Positions 42,315 to 50,409 of a stretch of DNA of 64,000 nt are shown here, one piece after another. This DNA comes from Desulfocurvus vexinensis DSM 17965 (lineage in GTDB: Bacteria > Desulfobacterota > Desulfovibrionia > Desulfovibrionales > Desulfovibrionaceae). The stretch is taken from the NCBI RefSeq assembly GCF_000519125.1, contig NZ_JAEX01000010.1:46301-110300 (forward strand), written 5' to 3'. The notes below the pieces were generated by a model. That model was not told the origin of the DNA, searched no databases, and worked only from the letters and a program-made list of their open reading frames with translations. Both the position numbers and the translations under genes were made by a program. Position 1 is the stretch's first letter, and every line of letters starts with the position of its first letter.

Positions 42315-43721
42315 ATGGAACCATCAGCAGCCCGCCCCAAGGCCTCCTGTTTCCCGTGGAACACTCCCTGGCGCCCCGCGCCCCGGGTTCGCAGGGTCTT
42401 GCTCGGCGCCTTGGTCCTGCTTGCGCTTGGCGCGCTGTTCCGCCCCGCCCCCGGCGCAACCCAGGCGCCCCCGGACGCGGCCTTCCCCGTGCTCCACGCC
42501 CGCATCCACGCCCCCATCACGCCCGCCAGCGAGCAACTCCTGGCCCATGCCCTGGAGCAGGCCCGCGACCAGGGCTACCGGGCGCTGCTCCTGGAGCTGG
42601 ACACCCCCGGCGGCTTGGTGACCTCCATGCGCGCCATGGTCAGCTCCATCCTGGGGGCGGAGGTGCCCGTGCTGCTCTGGGTCGGGCCCCGCGGCGCCCG
42701 GGCCACTTCGGCGGGCGTCTTCCTGGTGGCTGCCGCCCATGTGGCGGCCATGAGCCCGCAATCGACCATCGGCGCGGCCAGCCCCGTGGAGATGGGCGGC
42801 AAGGACGTGGGCCAGACCATGGAGGCCAAGATCAAGAACGATCTCATGAGCTACGCGCGCGGCCTGGCCGAGGCCCGGGGGCGCAACGCCGCCTGGTATC
42901 AGGACGCCGTGGACTCGGCGGTGAGCATCACCGCCCAGGAGGCCGCCATGGCCGGGGTCGTGGACCTGCTGGCCGACTCGCCCGAGGACCTGCTGGCCCA
43001 GCTGGCCGTCAAGGGCATCCCCTGGCGCGACGGCCCGTTGCGCTTCGGCGCCCAGGACGCGGCCCTGACCAGCTACGATCCCGGCCTGCGCCACCGGCTG
43101 CTCGCCTGGCTGCTCGACCCGCAGATCGCCTACCTCCTGCTGCTGGGCGGCATCGCCGGGCTGTTCTTCGAATTCACTACGCCCGGGGCCGTCCTTCCGG
43201 GGGTTTTCGGCGGCCTGAGCCTGCTCCTGGCCCTGTATGCCCTGTCGATCCTGCCCACGAGCACCGCAGGCATCCTGCTGATTCTCTTCGCCGTGGTGCT
43301 CTTCGTGCTCGAAATCTTCATCACCAGCTTCGGCATGCTCGCCGTGGCCGGGCTGGTCGCGCTGTTCATGGGCTCGCTCATCCTCATTGAGCCCACCCCG
43401 GGCCTGGAGGGCGTGCCCCTGGCAACCATTATCGCCACCGTAAGCACGGTCACGGCCATCATGAGCCTGTGCCTCGTACTCATTACCCGCGCCCAGCGCA
43501 CCCAGACCATGCACGGCCTGGACGCCATGGTCGGCATGACGGTTCGTATTACGGAATGGCAGGGCCAGACCGGGCGGGTGCGGGTGCGGGGCGAGATATG
43601 GAAGGCCAGGGCAGACGCGCCTCTGGCGCTGCACCCCGGCGACGTGGCCCGGGTCGTGGCCGCCAAGGACCTGACCCTGACCATCACCCTCCCGGTCGAG
43701 GAGGGCGCTGACAAGGCATAG
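42315..43721 (+). CDS. NfeD family membrane serine protease (ClpP-class)
   Basis: A 468-residue membrane protein of the full-length NfeD type. An N-terminal membrane segment (about 28-46) precedes the ClpP-like protease domain (about 57-235): [18 protein letters not shown], then [16 protein letters not shown] with nucleophile Ser132, and a Lys near 174 (IKNDLMSYA), giving a Ser-Lys dyad. Four to five membrane helices (about 270-400) and a C-terminal OB-fold NfeD domain (about 405-460, [20 protein letters not shown]) follow. Such proteins cleave stomatin-family partners, and one is encoded directly downstream. The start at 42315 has AAGGAG close before it. The region coding residues 12-17 overlaps a parS-like site. 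Confidence 0.9.
   Translation: MEPSAARPKASCFPWNTPWRPAPRVRRVLLGALVLLALGALFRPAPGATQAPPDAAFPVLHARIHAPITPASEQLLAHALEQARDQGYRALLLELDTPGGLVTSMRAMVSSILGAEVPVLLWVGPRGARATSAGVFLVAAAHVAAMSPQSTIGAASPVEMGGKDVGQTMEAKIKNDLMSYARGLAEARGRNAAWYQDAVDSAVSITAQEAAMAGVVDLLADSPEDLLAQLAVKGIPWRDGPLRFGAQDAALTSYDPGLRHRLLAWLLDPQIAYLLLLGGIAGLFFEFTTPGAVLPGVFGGLSLLLALYALSILPTSTAGILLILFAVVLFVLEIFITSFGMLAVAGLVALFMGSLILIEPTPGLEGVPLATIIATVSTVTAIMSLCLVLITRAQRTQTMHGLDAMVGMTVRITEWQGQTGRVRVRGEIWKARADAPLALHPGDVARVVAAKDLTLTITLPVEEGADKA
42348..42363. promoter_or_regulatory. Weak parS-like site inside nfeD
   Basis: TGTTTCCCGTGGAACA matches the ParB-binding consensus TGTTTCACGTGAAACA at 14 of 16 positions. It lies in coding sequence, about 3.6 kb before parA. 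Confidence 0.45.
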
Positions 43722-43942
43722 CAGCCGCCCCGGGCGGGCGCCCGACGGCGCCCAGGCAATCAACGCCGCCCGCATTTCAGCCACCCCAGGCGCGCGGGGC
43801 AGCCCGGAGAACCCCCATACCCGCCAAACACACCCGAACGGCGCCGCGCCCGGCCCAGGGAAAACCGGCGGCGCCCGGGAGGGCAGGGCGCAACCAGCAG
43901 CATTCACTACGTTTTCACAACCACCAACAAGCGAGGGCCGCC

Positions 43943-44743
43943 ATGTTATTCAGTTGGCTTCCGGCACTGGTCATCATCGTCCTGTTTCTGGGCGCCGCAC
44001 TGCGGGTGCTCAACGAATACGAGCGGGGCGTGATCTTCCGGCTCGGGCGCGTCATCCGGGCCAAAGGCCCCGGGCTCATCCTGCTCATCCCGGTCATCGA
44101 CCGCATGGTCCGCGTCAGCCTGCGCATCGTGACCCTGGACGTGCCCAGCCAGGACGTCATCACCAAGGACAACGTGAGCATCAAGGTCAACGCCGTGGTC
44201 TATTTCCGCGTGGTCGATCCCGTGCGGGCCATCGTGGAGATCGAGGACTACATGTTCGCCACGTCGCAGCTGGCGCAGACCACTCTGCGCAGCGTGTGCG
44301 GCGGGGTCGAGCTGGACGACATCCTGGCCCACCGCGACAAGATCAACCTCCAGGTTCAGGAAATCCTGGACCAGCAGACCGACCCCTGGGGCATCAAGGT
44401 CGGCACCGTGGAGCTCAAGTATGTGGACCTGCCCCAGGAAATGCAGCGCGCCATGGCCAAGCAGGCCGAAGCCGAGCGTGAACGCCGGGCCAAGGTCATC
44501 AACGCCGAGGGTGAATATCAGGCCGCAGCGCGACTTTCCGAGGCCGCCGGAATCATCAGCAAGCACCCGGAAGCCTTGCAACTCAGGTACTTACAGACCA
44601 TGCGCGAGATGGCCGCCGAGAGCAAGGCGGCAACCGTCCTGCCCATTCCCCTTGATTTTTTCCGCTTCCCCTGGAAGACTGACGCCCGCACGCAAGGCGC
44701 TGCTTCCGGGACTGTTTCCCGTGAAACACCCCAAGACGCATAA
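43943..44743 (+). CDS. SPFH/stomatin-family membrane protein (slipin)
   Basis: A 266-residue stomatin-like protein. One membrane helix (about 5-22) is followed by the SPFH/PHB domain (about 25-190): [20 protein letters not shown], then [21 protein letters not shown] and [16 protein letters not shown] coiled-coil segment (about 165-215, [21 protein letters not shown]) and a short tail close it. Slipins oligomerise at the membrane and are the partners and substrates of NfeD proteases; the gene follows nfeD on the same strand, as usual. The last residues, [10 protein letters not shown], are coded over a parS-like site. Confidence 0.92.
   Translation: MLFSWLPALVIIVLFLGAALRVLNEYERGVIFRLGRVIRAKGPGLILLIPVIDRMVRVSLRIVTLDVPSQDVITKDNVSIKVNAVVYFRVVDPVRAIVEIEDYMFATSQLAQTTLRSVCGGVELDDILAHRDKINLQVQEILDQQTDPWGIKVGTVELKYVDLPQEMQRAMAKQAEAERERRAKVINAEGEYQAAARLSEAAGIISKHPEALQLRYLQTMREMAAESKAATVLPIPLDFFRFPWKTDARTQGAASGTVSRETPQDA
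44713..44728. promoter_or_regulatory. parS-like ParB-binding site inside the slipin gene
   Basis: TGTTTCCCGTGAAACA matches the parS consensus TGTTTCACGTGAAACA at 15 of 16 positions, about 1.3 kb before parA. It overlaps codons for residues about 257-262 of the slipin. Confidence 0.8.
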
Positions 44744-44803
44744 CTGGACCGGGGCGGAGCATCCGCCCCGGACCATCCACCCCCAGCCAGGATCAGCAAG
44801 CAC

Positions 44804-45811
44804 ATGAAAATTCTTGTCACCGGTGCCGCAGGATTCATCGGCTACCACCTCAGCCTGCGCCTGCTCGGCGAAGGCCACACCGTGGTCGGCCTGGACAACC
44901 TGAACGACTACTACAGCGTGGACCTGAAAAAGGCCCGCCTGGCCCAGCTCCTGGATCACGCCCAGTTCACCCACGCCAACATCAACCTCCAGGACGCCGA
45001 GCCCATGGAAGCCCTGTTCCGCAAGGAGGGCTTCACCCACGTCATGAACCTGGCCGCCCAGGCTGGCGTGCGCTACAGCATCATCAACCCCCGCTCGTAC
45101 ATCGACTCGAACTCCGTGGGCTTCCTGAATATCCTCGAAGGCTGCCGGCATACCAAGGTCGAGCACTGCGTCTTCGCCTCGTCCAGCTCCGTCTACGGGC
45201 TGAACACGACCATGCCCTTCTCGGTGCACCACAACGTGGACCACCCCATCAGCCTGTACGCTGCCACCAAAAAGGGCAACGAGCTGATGGCCCACTCCTA
45301 TGCCTACCTCTACCAGCTGCCCTGCACGGGCCTGCGGTTCTTCACCGTCTACGGGCCCTGGGGCAGGCCGGACATGGCCCTGTTCCTGTTCACCAAGGCC
45401 ATTTTGGAAGGCAAGCCCATCAACGTTTTCAACCACGGCAAGATGCGCCGCGACTTCACCTACATCGACGACATCGTCGAAGGCGTCGTGCGCGTCATCA
45501 AGCGCACCGCCGCGCCCAACCCCGCCTGGAGCGGCGCCACCCCGGACCCCAGCTCCTCGTGCGCGCCCTACAAGATCTACAACATCGGCAACAATAACTG
45601 GGTCGAGCTCGGCGCCTTCATCGAGACCATCGAGAAGGAACTGGGTATGACCGCCGTGCGCAATTATATGGACATGCAGCCCGGCGATGTTCCGGCGACC
45701 TACGCCGATGTGGACGACCTCATCGCCGACGTGGGCTTCAAGCCGAACACGAGCATCGAATACGGCATCAAGCAGTTCATCAGCTGGTACAGGGACTACT
45801 ACAAGGTCTGA
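44804..45811 (+). CDS. NAD-dependent epimerase, UDP-glucuronate 4-epimerase-like
   Basis: A 335-residue short-chain dehydrogenase/epimerase. The NAD fold is MKILVTGAAGFIGYHLSLRL, and DNLNDYYSVDLKKARL is typical of UDP-glucuronate and UDP-glucose epimerases. The catalytic set is SSSSVYG (Ser) and LYAATKKGNE (Tyr-x3-Lys), then RFFTVYGPWGRPDMA for substrate binding and RDFTYIDDIVEGVVR. It likely converts UDP-glucuronate to UDP-galacturonate for surface polysaccharide. It lies 60 bases after the slipin gene and ends in a strong hairpin terminator. Confidence 0.9.
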   Translation: MKILVTGAAGFIGYHLSLRLLGEGHTVVGLDNLNDYYSVDLKKARLAQLLDHAQFTHANINLQDAEPMEALFRKEGFTHVMNLAAQAGVRYSIINPRSYIDSNSVGFLNILEGCRHTKVEHCVFASSSSVYGLNTTMPFSVHHNVDHPISLYAATKKGNELMAHSYAYLYQLPCTGLRFFTVYGPWGRPDMALFLFTKAILEGKPINVFNHGKMRRDFTYIDDIVEGVVRVIKRTAAPNPAWSGATPDPSSSCAPYKIYNIGNNNWVELGAFIETIEKELGMTAVRNYMDMQPGDVPATYADVDDLIADVGFKPNTSIEYGIKQFISWYRDYYKV

Positions 45812-45815
45812 TCCG

Positions 45816-45850
45816 CGTTGTGCCCGGCGGCTCCCCCGCCGGGCACAACG
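45816..45850 (+). terminator. Hairpin terminator after the epimerase gene
   Basis: A perfect 15-base stem (45816-45830/45836-45850) with a 5-base loop starts 5 bases after the stop codon. No long T-run follows. Confidence 0.75.
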
Positions 45851-45960
45851 GGGCCACCCTCCGGCCCGGGGCCAAGACGCGGCACCGACCGCGCAGCCGT
45901 CACGAGCCAGAGGAAAGGGGCATGCGCCCCGACAGGCCGCCAACGCCGACCAGCCCTCAC

Positions 45961-45976
45961 TGTTTCACATGAAACA
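45961..45976. promoter_or_regulatory. parS site just upstream of parA
   Basis: TGTTTCACATGAAACA matches the parS consensus TGTTTCACGTGAAACA at 15 of 16 positions, in the leader 25 bases before the parA GTG. It could both load ParB and repress parA. Confidence 0.88.
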
Positions 45977-46000
45977 TTCGGGGCGCAGAAGAGGTCCACC

Positions 46001-46768
46001 GTGTCGCGTATCATCGTTGTGGCCAACCAGAAGGGCGGCGTGGGCAAGACAACCACGACGGTCAACCTGGCCGCCAGCCTCGCCGTCATGGAAAAAAGCG
46101 TCCTTGTCGTGGATTGCGACCCCCAGGCCAACGCGTCCAGCGGGTTCGGGGTCTACCCCGAGCAGGTCGAGGCCAACCTCTACACGGTGCTGGGCGACCC
46201 CGAGCAGGTCCGCAGCGCAATCTACAAGACGAGCATCCCGTTCCTGTCCGTGCTGCCCGCACACCAGGATCTGGTCGCCGCCGAGCTGGACCTCGTGAAC
46301 CAACCCCGGCGCGAATACTTCCTGCGCCAACTTATTGAGCCCCTGGAAGACGACTACGAGTTCATCCTCCTGGACTGCCCGCCATCGCTGGGGCTCATCA
46401 CCCTGAATGCCCTGTGCGCCGCGCGCGAGGTGCTCATCCCGCTGCAATGCGAATATTTCGCCCTGGAGGGCATCGCCAAGCTCATCCAGACCTACAGCCT
46501 GGTCCGCAAGCGCCTGAACCCGGACATCCGCCTGCTCGGTGTGCTGCTGACCATGTACGACCTGCGCAACCGGCTTTCGCACCAGGTCAAGAACGAGATC
46601 CGCAAAACCTTCCCGGAGTACCTGCTGCAAACCATCGTCCCGCGCAACGTGCGCCTGTCCGAGGCCCCGAGCTTCGGCAAGCCGGTGATCAGCTACGACA
46701 TCCACTCCAAGGGTGCCGTGGCCTATCTGCAGCTGGCCCAGGAGGTGGTGGGCAGGCAGGCCCACTAG
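46001..46768 (+). CDS. parA: Chromosome-partition ATPase ParA (Soj)
   Basis: A 255-residue Walker-type ATPase. It begins with IIVVANQKGGVGKTTTTVNL, the deviant Walker A motif of ParA/Soj, then VLVVDCDPQANASSGFG and FILLDCPPSLGLITLNAL, and it ends with the family's PSFGKPVISYDIHSKGA. With ParB it moves newly copied origin regions apart. The GTG start at 46001 has GAGG seven bases before it; a longer frame to 45818 would run through the parS site and the terminator. parB is 0.98 kb downstream but is separated by an opposed zinc-ribbon gene. Confidence 0.96.
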   Translation: MSRIIVVANQKGGVGKTTTTVNLAASLAVMEKSVLVVDCDPQANASSGFGVYPEQVEANLYTVLGDPEQVRSAIYKTSIPFLSVLPAHQDLVAAELDLVNQPRREYFLRQLIEPLEDDYEFILLDCPPSLGLITLNALCAAREVLIPLQCEYFALEGIAKLIQTYSLVRKRLNPDIRLLGVLLTMYDLRNRLSHQVKNEIRKTFPEYLLQTIVPRNVRLSEAPSFGKPVISYDIHSKGAVAYLQLAQEVVGRQAH

Positions 46769-47018
46769 GACACGGCGCGGCGCGCTGCTGCCAGCCCGCG
46801 CACAAGTGCGGGGCGCGACAGCGCAGGCAGCCGGGGGCGCGGCCCAGGAGCGCGGGCGCACAGGCCGCGCGGGCCTTGAGTCTAATCATGGGGCTTCTCT
46901 TTCCCTGGGCTACGGCGCGCGGGCCGCGTACGAAGCCCCGGCCCGAGGCTCCACAGGCCCAGCGGGCCGCAGGAGAGCGGAGGGCGCCCCCGGGCCGCAC
47001 AAAGCCCAGGGCGGGCGC

Positions 47019-47105
47019 CCCGGGCTTTGCGGCAAACGCTATGGCTTGGACCTCGGCGCGTCTTTGAAAGAGCCCTCGGCGACGCGGGCGCGGCAACGCG
47101 GGCCA
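47019..47105. pseudogene. Decayed copy of the zinc-ribbon gene's 3' end
   Basis: This segment aligns with the start of the neighbouring zinc-ribbon gene's plus-strand reading (47243-47330) over ~87 bases at roughly 75-80% identity by eye: CCCGGGCT, TGGACCT, CGTC-TTGAAA and GACGCGGGCGCGGCA match in order. Read on the minus strand it codes an RCRARV...FKD-like tail, then breaks down. It is not a functional gene. Confidence 0.6.
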
Positions 47106-47216
47106 TCAGGGGCACGGTTCAGGGGTGCAGGCGCGGCAGCGCTGGCTACCAAGGACCCGGCCCAGGGCTACGGGCGCGGCAACGCTGGCCACCAGGGCTC
47201 TGCGGCACAGGCCCGC
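47088..47216. repeat. Three 43-base degenerate tandem repeats
   Basis: GCGCGGCA-starting units begin at 47088, 47131 and 47174, exactly 43 bases apart, sharing GCGCGGCAxCGCxGGCxAxCA at the start. The shared core equals the CxxC-coding part of the adjacent zinc-ribbon gene (47313). The remaining gap 46769-47018 is GC-rich with no gene seen. Confidence 0.65.
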
Positions 47217-47248
47217 CCCGCACGGGCCTTCCCGCAGCGCCGCCCGGG

Positions 47249-47656
47249 CTATTCGACGAAAGGCACGGTCTGGACCTTGACGCCGTCCTTGAAATGGCGC
47301 TTGGTGACGCGGGCGCGGCAGCGCTGGCATTCGAAGCGCGCCAGCCCGCCGAGGTTGCAGGCCTTGAGGCGGAACAGGCGCGGCTCGTCGGCCTGCCAGT
47401 CGGAACTGGCGGCGCCGCACTGGCCGCAGGCCACGGTGCGGTCCAGGGGGTAGGGCAGGTCCCAGAAGGCCGCCAGGTCGTTCCAGTCGCCCAGGGGCTC
47501 GGGAAAGACCTCCTCGGGCTGCTGCTGCTCCCCGGCGGCGGCCATAAGCACCGGCAGGACCTCGGCCTGGACCTCGGCCCACAGGGCTGCGGAAATGAAC
47601 ACGCCAAAGGGCTCGCCCTGGGCGTCGTGCAGGATGGCGTAGGGACGTTCGGACAC
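47249..47656 (-). CDS. Zinc-ribbon protein of unknown function between parA and parB
   Basis: A 135-residue protein. The N-terminal half (about 1-70) is a small alpha/beta region (PYAILHDAQGEPFGVFISAALW), and the C-terminal half (about 75-130) holds two CxxC pairs, ACGQCGAAS and FECQRCRAR, forming one zinc ribbon. I do not recognise the family. The GTG at 47656 has AGGAGG six bases before it, a strong site, so the start is firm; an upstream in-frame start at 47734 would overlap the parB leader. It is transcribed against parA and parB and sits between them. Decayed copies of its 3' end lie directly downstream. Confidence 0.8.
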   Translation of the reverse strand: MSERPYAILHDAQGEPFGVFISAALWAEVQAEVLPVLMAAAGEQQQPEEVFPEPLGDWNDLAAFWDLPYPLDRTVACGQCGAASSDWQADEPRLFRLKACNLGGLARFECQRCRARVTKRHFKDGVKVQTVPFVE

Positions 47657-47703
47657 GGGAATCCTCCTGTTGCAGGATGGCCCGGGCAGGCCGGGCGCCT
47701 GCG

Positions 47704-47715
47704 CACTACGTAGTG
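47704..47715. promoter_or_regulatory. Perfect 12-base palindrome upstream of parB
   Basis: CACTACGTAGTG lies in the 89-base divergent gap between the zinc-ribbon gene and parB, 30 bases before the parB ATG. It may be an operator for either gene. Confidence 0.4.
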
Positions 47716-47745
47716 GAATGTGAACGATTGTCAAGGAGAGCGCAT

Positions 47746-48690
47746 ATGTCGGCCAAGCGCGGTCTGGGACGAGGGCTGGACGCCCTGCTGCAGGGATTCG
47801 GCGAGGGCCTGGAGGCCCCGGAGATCGTCCAGGTTCCGGTGGGCAAGATCCGCCCCAACCCCAGCCAGCCCCGGCGGGATTTCGACGAAACGGCCCTGGC
47901 CGAGTTGGCCGAGTCCATCCGGATCAACGGCGTGCTCCAGCCCGTGCTCGTGCGCCCGGTGGATGACCCGCAGCACCTCTACGAGCTGGTCGCGGGCGAG
48001 CGCCGCTGGCGCGCCTCGCAGCTCGCCGAGCTGCGCGACATCCCGGCCATAGTGCGCACCCTGGGCGACGAGGAAAGCCTGGCCATCGCGCTCATCGAAA
48101 ACCTCCAGCGCGAGGACCTGAATCCCATCGAGGAAGCCCTGGGCCTGCAACGCCTGCAGGAGGAGTTCGGCCTGACCCAGGAGCAGATGGCGGAAAAGGT
48201 GGGCAAGAGCCGCCCGGCCATCGCCAACATGCTGCGCCTGACCCAGCTCCCCGAGGCCATCCAGAAGGACATCCGCACCGGGGTCATGACCGCCGGGCAC
48301 GGCCGGGCGCTCCTGGTGCTCACCGGCTCGGACGACCAGCAGGCCATGCGCCAGCGCATCACCGAGCGCGCCCTGTCCGTGCGCGAGGCCGAGGCCATGG
48401 CCGCCTACTGGAAGCGCACTGGGGTGCTGCCCGGCGAGGAGGGCGCCCCCGGGCCCGCAGGCCCGGCCCGGCCCAGGGCGCCCCGGGCCCAGGCCCAGGC
48501 CCTGCCCGACGCCCTGCGCGAGGCCATGGAGGACATGGAAGCCATGCTGGCCGTGCCCGTGGCCCTGCGCGGCGGGCTGGACAAGGGCCAGATCGTGCTG
48601 CACTACGCCAGCCTCGACGAGCTCAACGGCATCCTGCGCACCATCGGCGTGCCCCTGGTGGAGCAGGGCGCGGGCGACGGAGCCGCATAA
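47746..48690 (+). CDS. parB: Chromosome-partition protein ParB (Spo0J)
   Basis: A 314-residue ParB. The CTP-binding N-domain (about 20-110) has KIRPNPSQPRRDF, GVLQPVLVRP, LVAGERRWRAS and ENLQREDLNPIEEA. A helix-turn-helix (about 150-185, LTQEQMAEKVGKSRPAIANMLRL) binds parS, and the C-terminal dimer domain (about 270-310) follows a Pro/Ala-rich linker (about 225-265). It loads at parS and spreads along DNA as a clamp. AAGGAGA precedes the ATG. Predicted binding sites lie upstream of parA and in the nfeD/slipin region. Confidence 0.96.
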   Translation: MSAKRGLGRGLDALLQGFGEGLEAPEIVQVPVGKIRPNPSQPRRDFDETALAELAESIRINGVLQPVLVRPVDDPQHLYELVAGERRWRASQLAELRDIPAIVRTLGDEESLAIALIENLQREDLNPIEEALGLQRLQEEFGLTQEQMAEKVGKSRPAIANMLRLTQLPEAIQKDIRTGVMTAGHGRALLVLTGSDDQQAMRQRITERALSVREAEAMAAYWKRTGVLPGEEGAPGPAGPARPRAPRAQAQALPDALREAMEDMEAMLAVPVALRGGLDKGQIVLHYASLDELNGILRTIGVPLVEQGAGDGAA

Positions 48691-48729
48691 ACGTTCTGCG
48701 TGGCGCCGCCCCGGCGCCAGGGGAGACAC

Positions 48730-49755
48730 ATGCTGGACAAAAGGGAACTGCTGGCGCAGCTGCCCAGGCTGCGCGGCGCGCGCGTGCTCATCGTGGGCGA
48801 CCTGGTTCTGGACCATTACGTCATCGGCACGGTGGGCCGCATCTCGCCCGAGGCGCCGGTGCCGGTCGTCCACGTCCGTGAGGAGCGCCACCTGCTGGGC
48901 GGGGCGGGCAACGTCGCGCGCAACGTGGTCAGCCTGGGCGGCGAGGCCGTGGTGGTGGGCGTGTGCGGACGCGACGCCGACGGCGAGCGCATGAACCGCC
49001 TGCTGCGCGACAGCGGGGTCGTGGCGCACACCGTCTGCGACGCCGAGCGCCCGACCATCCGCAAGACCCGCGTGGTGGCCCAGAACCAGCAGGTCGTGCG
49101 CGTGGACTACGAGCGCACCCACGACCTGAGCGAGGCCACCCAGGACCAGGTCTTCGACTTCCTGCGCGCCGAGGCCCCGGGCTGCGGAGTGGTCATCGTG
49201 TCGGACTACGGCAAGGGCCTGGTCACCGCGCGCTTCATGCAGCGGCTGCACCAGCTCCTGGACGCCCTGCCCGCCCGGCCCAAGGTCTATGTGGACCCCA
49301 AGGTCCGCAACTTCGAGCTGTACAAGGGCGTGGACATCCTGACGCCCAACACCAAGGAGGCCGCCGAGGGCGCCGGGGTGCCCCTGGACGACCGGCTCTC
49401 GGTGCTGCGGGCCGGGGCGCGCATCTTCCGCAAGCTCGGCTGCGCCAACCTGCTCATCACCCTGGGCCCCGAGGGCATGGCCCTGTTCGAGAGCCCGGAC
49501 TCGGTGCTGCACATCCCCACCGCCGCGCGCAAGGTCTTCGACGTGACCGGCGCGGGCGACACGGTCATCGCGGCCCTGGGCCTGGCCACGGCGGCAGGGC
49601 TGGACCTCGCCACAGCCTGTGTGGTGGCCAACGTGGCGGCGGGCATCGTGGTCGGCGAGGTGGGCACGGCGGCGGCCACCCTGGAGCAGGTGGACCAGGG
49701 CCTGCGGGCCGAGGGCGCCATCGACCTTGAGCGCTGGTTCGGCGCGGGCGAATAA
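48730..49755 (+). CDS. hldA: D-glycero-beta-D-manno-heptose-7-phosphate kinase
   Basis: A 341-residue PfkB-family kinase of the RfaE/HldE N-terminal type. It has ILIVGDLVLDHYVIGTVGRISPEAPVPVV-like opening (VLIVGDLVLDHY, GRISPEAPVPVV), HLLGGAGNVARNVVSLGG and the PfkB signature DVTGAGDTVIAALGLA. It phosphorylates heptose 7-phosphate for lipopolysaccharide core. The C-terminal nucleotidyltransferase domain of bifunctional HldE is missing, so a separate HldC should exist elsewhere. The ATG at 48730 has GGGAGA before it. It follows parB after 39 bases. Confidence 0.9.
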   Translation: MLDKRELLAQLPRLRGARVLIVGDLVLDHYVIGTVGRISPEAPVPVVHVREERHLLGGAGNVARNVVSLGGEAVVVGVCGRDADGERMNRLLRDSGVVAHTVCDAERPTIRKTRVVAQNQQVVRVDYERTHDLSEATQDQVFDFLRAEAPGCGVVIVSDYGKGLVTARFMQRLHQLLDALPARPKVYVDPKVRNFELYKGVDILTPNTKEAAEGAGVPLDDRLSVLRAGARIFRKLGCANLLITLGPEGMALFESPDSVLHIPTAARKVFDVTGAGDTVIAALGLATAAGLDLATACVVANVAAGIVVGEVGTAAATLEQVDQGLRAEGAIDLERWFGAGE

Positions 49756-49821
49756 CCCAGCCCGGCGTGCGGCACACAGCCGGGAACCCAGTGGCCGCAA
49801 GGCCTGATAAGCAGTTGCACC

Positions 49822-50235
49822 ATGGCGGACGCACTTTCCATCATCGGCCTGGTGGCCGAGCAGAAGATCAAGGCGGCCTACGACCAGGGCGAGTTCGCGG
49901 ACCTGCCCGGCAAGGGCCAGCCCCTGGTGCTGGAAGACGACGCCCACCTGGCGCCGGAGCTGCGCATGGCCTACAAGATTCTTAAGAACTCAGGGCATTT
50001 GCCGCCCGAAATCACCGCCGCGCGCGAGGTGCGCGACATCCTGGACCTGCTGGCGGACTGCCCGGACGAGACCCTGCGCCTGCGCCAGATGCACACCCTG
50101 CGCGTGCTGACCCAGCGCCTGGACCGCAGCGGGCGCCTGGAACTGCTCCTGGACGGCTTGCCCGACTATCAGCGCAAACTCCTGGACCGCGTGCGCCTGC
50201 ACGGCCCGGGGTCGGGGCCAGGCCCGGGGAAATAG
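49822..50235 (+). CDS. DUF1992 protein (DnaJ C28-like domain)
   Basis: A 137-residue DUF1992 protein. The domain (about 5-75) opens ALSIIGLVAEQKIKAAYDQGEFADLPGKGQP, the family pattern with the G-x-G-x-P turn, then LAPELRMAYKILKNSGHLPPEI. The rest is helical and charged. In animals the domain is part of DNAJC28; bacterial members have no known role. It follows hldA after 66 bases and ends in a strong terminator. Confidence 0.9.
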   Translation: MADALSIIGLVAEQKIKAAYDQGEFADLPGKGQPLVLEDDAHLAPELRMAYKILKNSGHLPPEITAAREVRDILDLLADCPDETLRLRQMHTLRVLTQRLDRSGRLELLLDGLPDYQRKLLDRVRLHGPGSGPGPGK

Positions 50236-50314
50236 GGCCTGCCGAGGCCCCAGGCGCGCCGCGAGTGCGACCCGGAGCGGCCCTGGCGTGCCCCGGATGC
50301 CGCCCGGTGCGAAC

Positions 50315-50346
50315 AACCCCTCCCTGGCTTACGCCAGGGAGGGGTT
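50315..50346. terminator. Terminator between converging DUF1992 and rsmB genes
   Basis: A perfect 14-base stem (50315-50328/50333-50346, AACCCCTCCCTGGC) with a TTAC loop, followed by TGCTTT on the plus strand. Confidence 0.85.
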
Positions 50347-50409
50347 TGCTTTGCCCGAAGGTCTGGCCTGGTGTGGCGGGACGCGGTGCAGAACCGGGCC
50401 GGGCGGCCC

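Noticed and set aside
46769..47216. CRISPR array or plasmid-type iterons in the parA-zinc-ribbon gap
   Set aside because: The 43-base units are degenerate, have no unique spacers of constant length, no cas or rep genes are near, and they match part of the neighbouring gene.
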